From: an uncultured Pseudomonadota bacterium
GTDB taxonomy: Bacteria; Pseudomonadota; Alphaproteobacteria; UBA9219
Assembly: GCA_903919315.1 (NCBI GenBank)
Contig: CAIXHP010000065.1
Location: 1-36,906, forward strand
Length of the DNA: 36,906 nt
Direction of reading: 5' to 3'
How positions within the stretch are numbered: position 1 is the stretch's first letter; the number at the start of each line of letters is the position of its first letter. The translations under genes were made by a program, and so were the position numbers. Positions 36,690 through 36,906 of the stretch are shown here, piece after piece. The notes under the pieces are model-generated. The model saw nothing but the letters and a program-made list of their open reading frames with translations. It was not told the origin of the DNA and made no database searches.

Positions 36690-36906
36690 AGAGATTCAAG
36701 ATAAGGATTCTTTCCGACCAAAGAAGGAATCCAAAATGCAAGGAATACTGTCCAAGGCTCTATCCAGTTGGATAGAGAATCACATTCACCTTTCTGTGAC
36801 AAGACGCGAAACGCTGGGCTGTCTGGCCGGAGCGGAGCTGGCGGCTGGAACGACGAGCTTGTTGAGGTTGGCTACGCGCGTGGTAGCGGCGAGCGCGGAG
36901 GTGGCG
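36675..36906 (+). mobile_element. Insertion sequence, left end (partial, runs off the window)
   Basis: The element begins somewhere in 36671-36690, where the avidin-like match stops. TGGATAAAGCCTTG (36675-36688) and CAAGGCTCTATCCA (36753-36766) form an inverted pair with one mismatch. A second stem (GGATTCTTTC with GAAGGAATCC) is nested inside. CAGTTGGATA occurs as a direct repeat at 36671-36680 and 36765-36774. The transposase reading frame starts at 36736. The exact boundary and target duplication cannot be fixed without the right end. Confidence 0.6.
36736..36906 (+). CDS. Transposase, N-terminal part (IS4-like), cut by window end
   Basis: 57 codons are visible, opening MQGILSKALSSWIENHIHL and continuing TRRETLGCLAGAELAAG. 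This opening resembles transposases of IS4-type elements common in proteobacteria. The catalytic DDE residues lie beyond the window. The codons after about residue 30 are GC-rich. Whether the gene is intact is unknown. Confidence 0.6.
   Translation, partial: MQGILSKALSSWIENHIHLSVTRRETLGCLAGAELAAGTTSLLRLATRVVAASAEVA

Noticed and set aside
36548-36802. 84-codon minus-strand frame across the avidin-like fragment and insertion end
   Set aside because: No ribosome binding site or family resemblance; the plus-strand reading is better supported by the avidin and transposase matches.

Overview
The window looks like the chromosome of an alphaproteobacterium. The evidence is the layout of housekeeping blocks (holC/pepA, lptF-lptG, surA-rsmA, yggT-folD, ispB with a TrmN6-like methyltransferase), a GTTC-N7-GTTC type LexA box at a Y-family polymerase gene, and an RpoH-like promoter at hsp20. 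The genus cannot be read from the sequence alone. Most genes are GC-rich (for example 41 of 60 bases at 4741-4800). A few islands are clearly poorer (about 24 of 60 at 3841-3900 and at 32041-32100), and these hold the unfamiliar genes.

Layout. 1-760: the 3' end of a 23S rRNA gene, a 5S rRNA gene and a terminator. 761-5668: a MarC-type membrane protein, then holC and pepA on the minus strand. Two unfamiliar genes sit between holC and pepA: a phosphoenolpyruvate-utiliser-like protein without its usual partner domains, and an ORFan. 5927-11000: an envelope and ribosome block, lptF-lptG-surA-rsmA, ending tail-to-tail with gmk. The lptD and pdxA genes often found inside this block are missing. 11165-12824: a glycosyltransferase, a metallo-beta-lactamase-fold enzyme and tRNA-Ala. 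12951-19574: seven co-directional genes (yggT, folD, corA-like, LPS-type glycosyltransferase, uvrB, N-formylglutamate amidohydrolase, HAD hydrolase), several with ATGA overlaps. 19578-24038: bamE, a YceD-like gene, uppP-zapE, then a small membrane protein with ispB on the minus strand. 24251-28044: an HExxH protein of unknown function, a tRNA methyltransferase, a small membrane protein behind palindromic repeats, and a Y-family polymerase that appears leaderless and LexA-controlled. 28062-31380: tRNA-Tyr, rlmB and an ABC-F ATPase. 31536-33005: a low-GC repeat-containing protein. 33082-36048: a Crp/Fnr regulator with an odd C-terminal Cys/His cluster, a LolA-like carrier, kdsA and hsp20. 36299-36906: tRNA-Phe, followed by an accessory region with a tRNA-derived repeat, an avidin-like gene cut short, and the start of an insertion sequence.

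Many genes serve the envelope: LptF/G for LPS export, KdsA for Kdo, a WaaE-like transferase, SurA and BamE for outer-membrane protein assembly, a LolA-like carrier, and UppP for lipid carrier recycling. The least explained features are the low-GC insertion between holC and pepA, a two-hairpin repeat joined to the 3' ends of two tRNA genes, the leaderless promoters, and the scar next to tRNA-Phe. No stretch longer than 300 bases lacks a gene or RNA.
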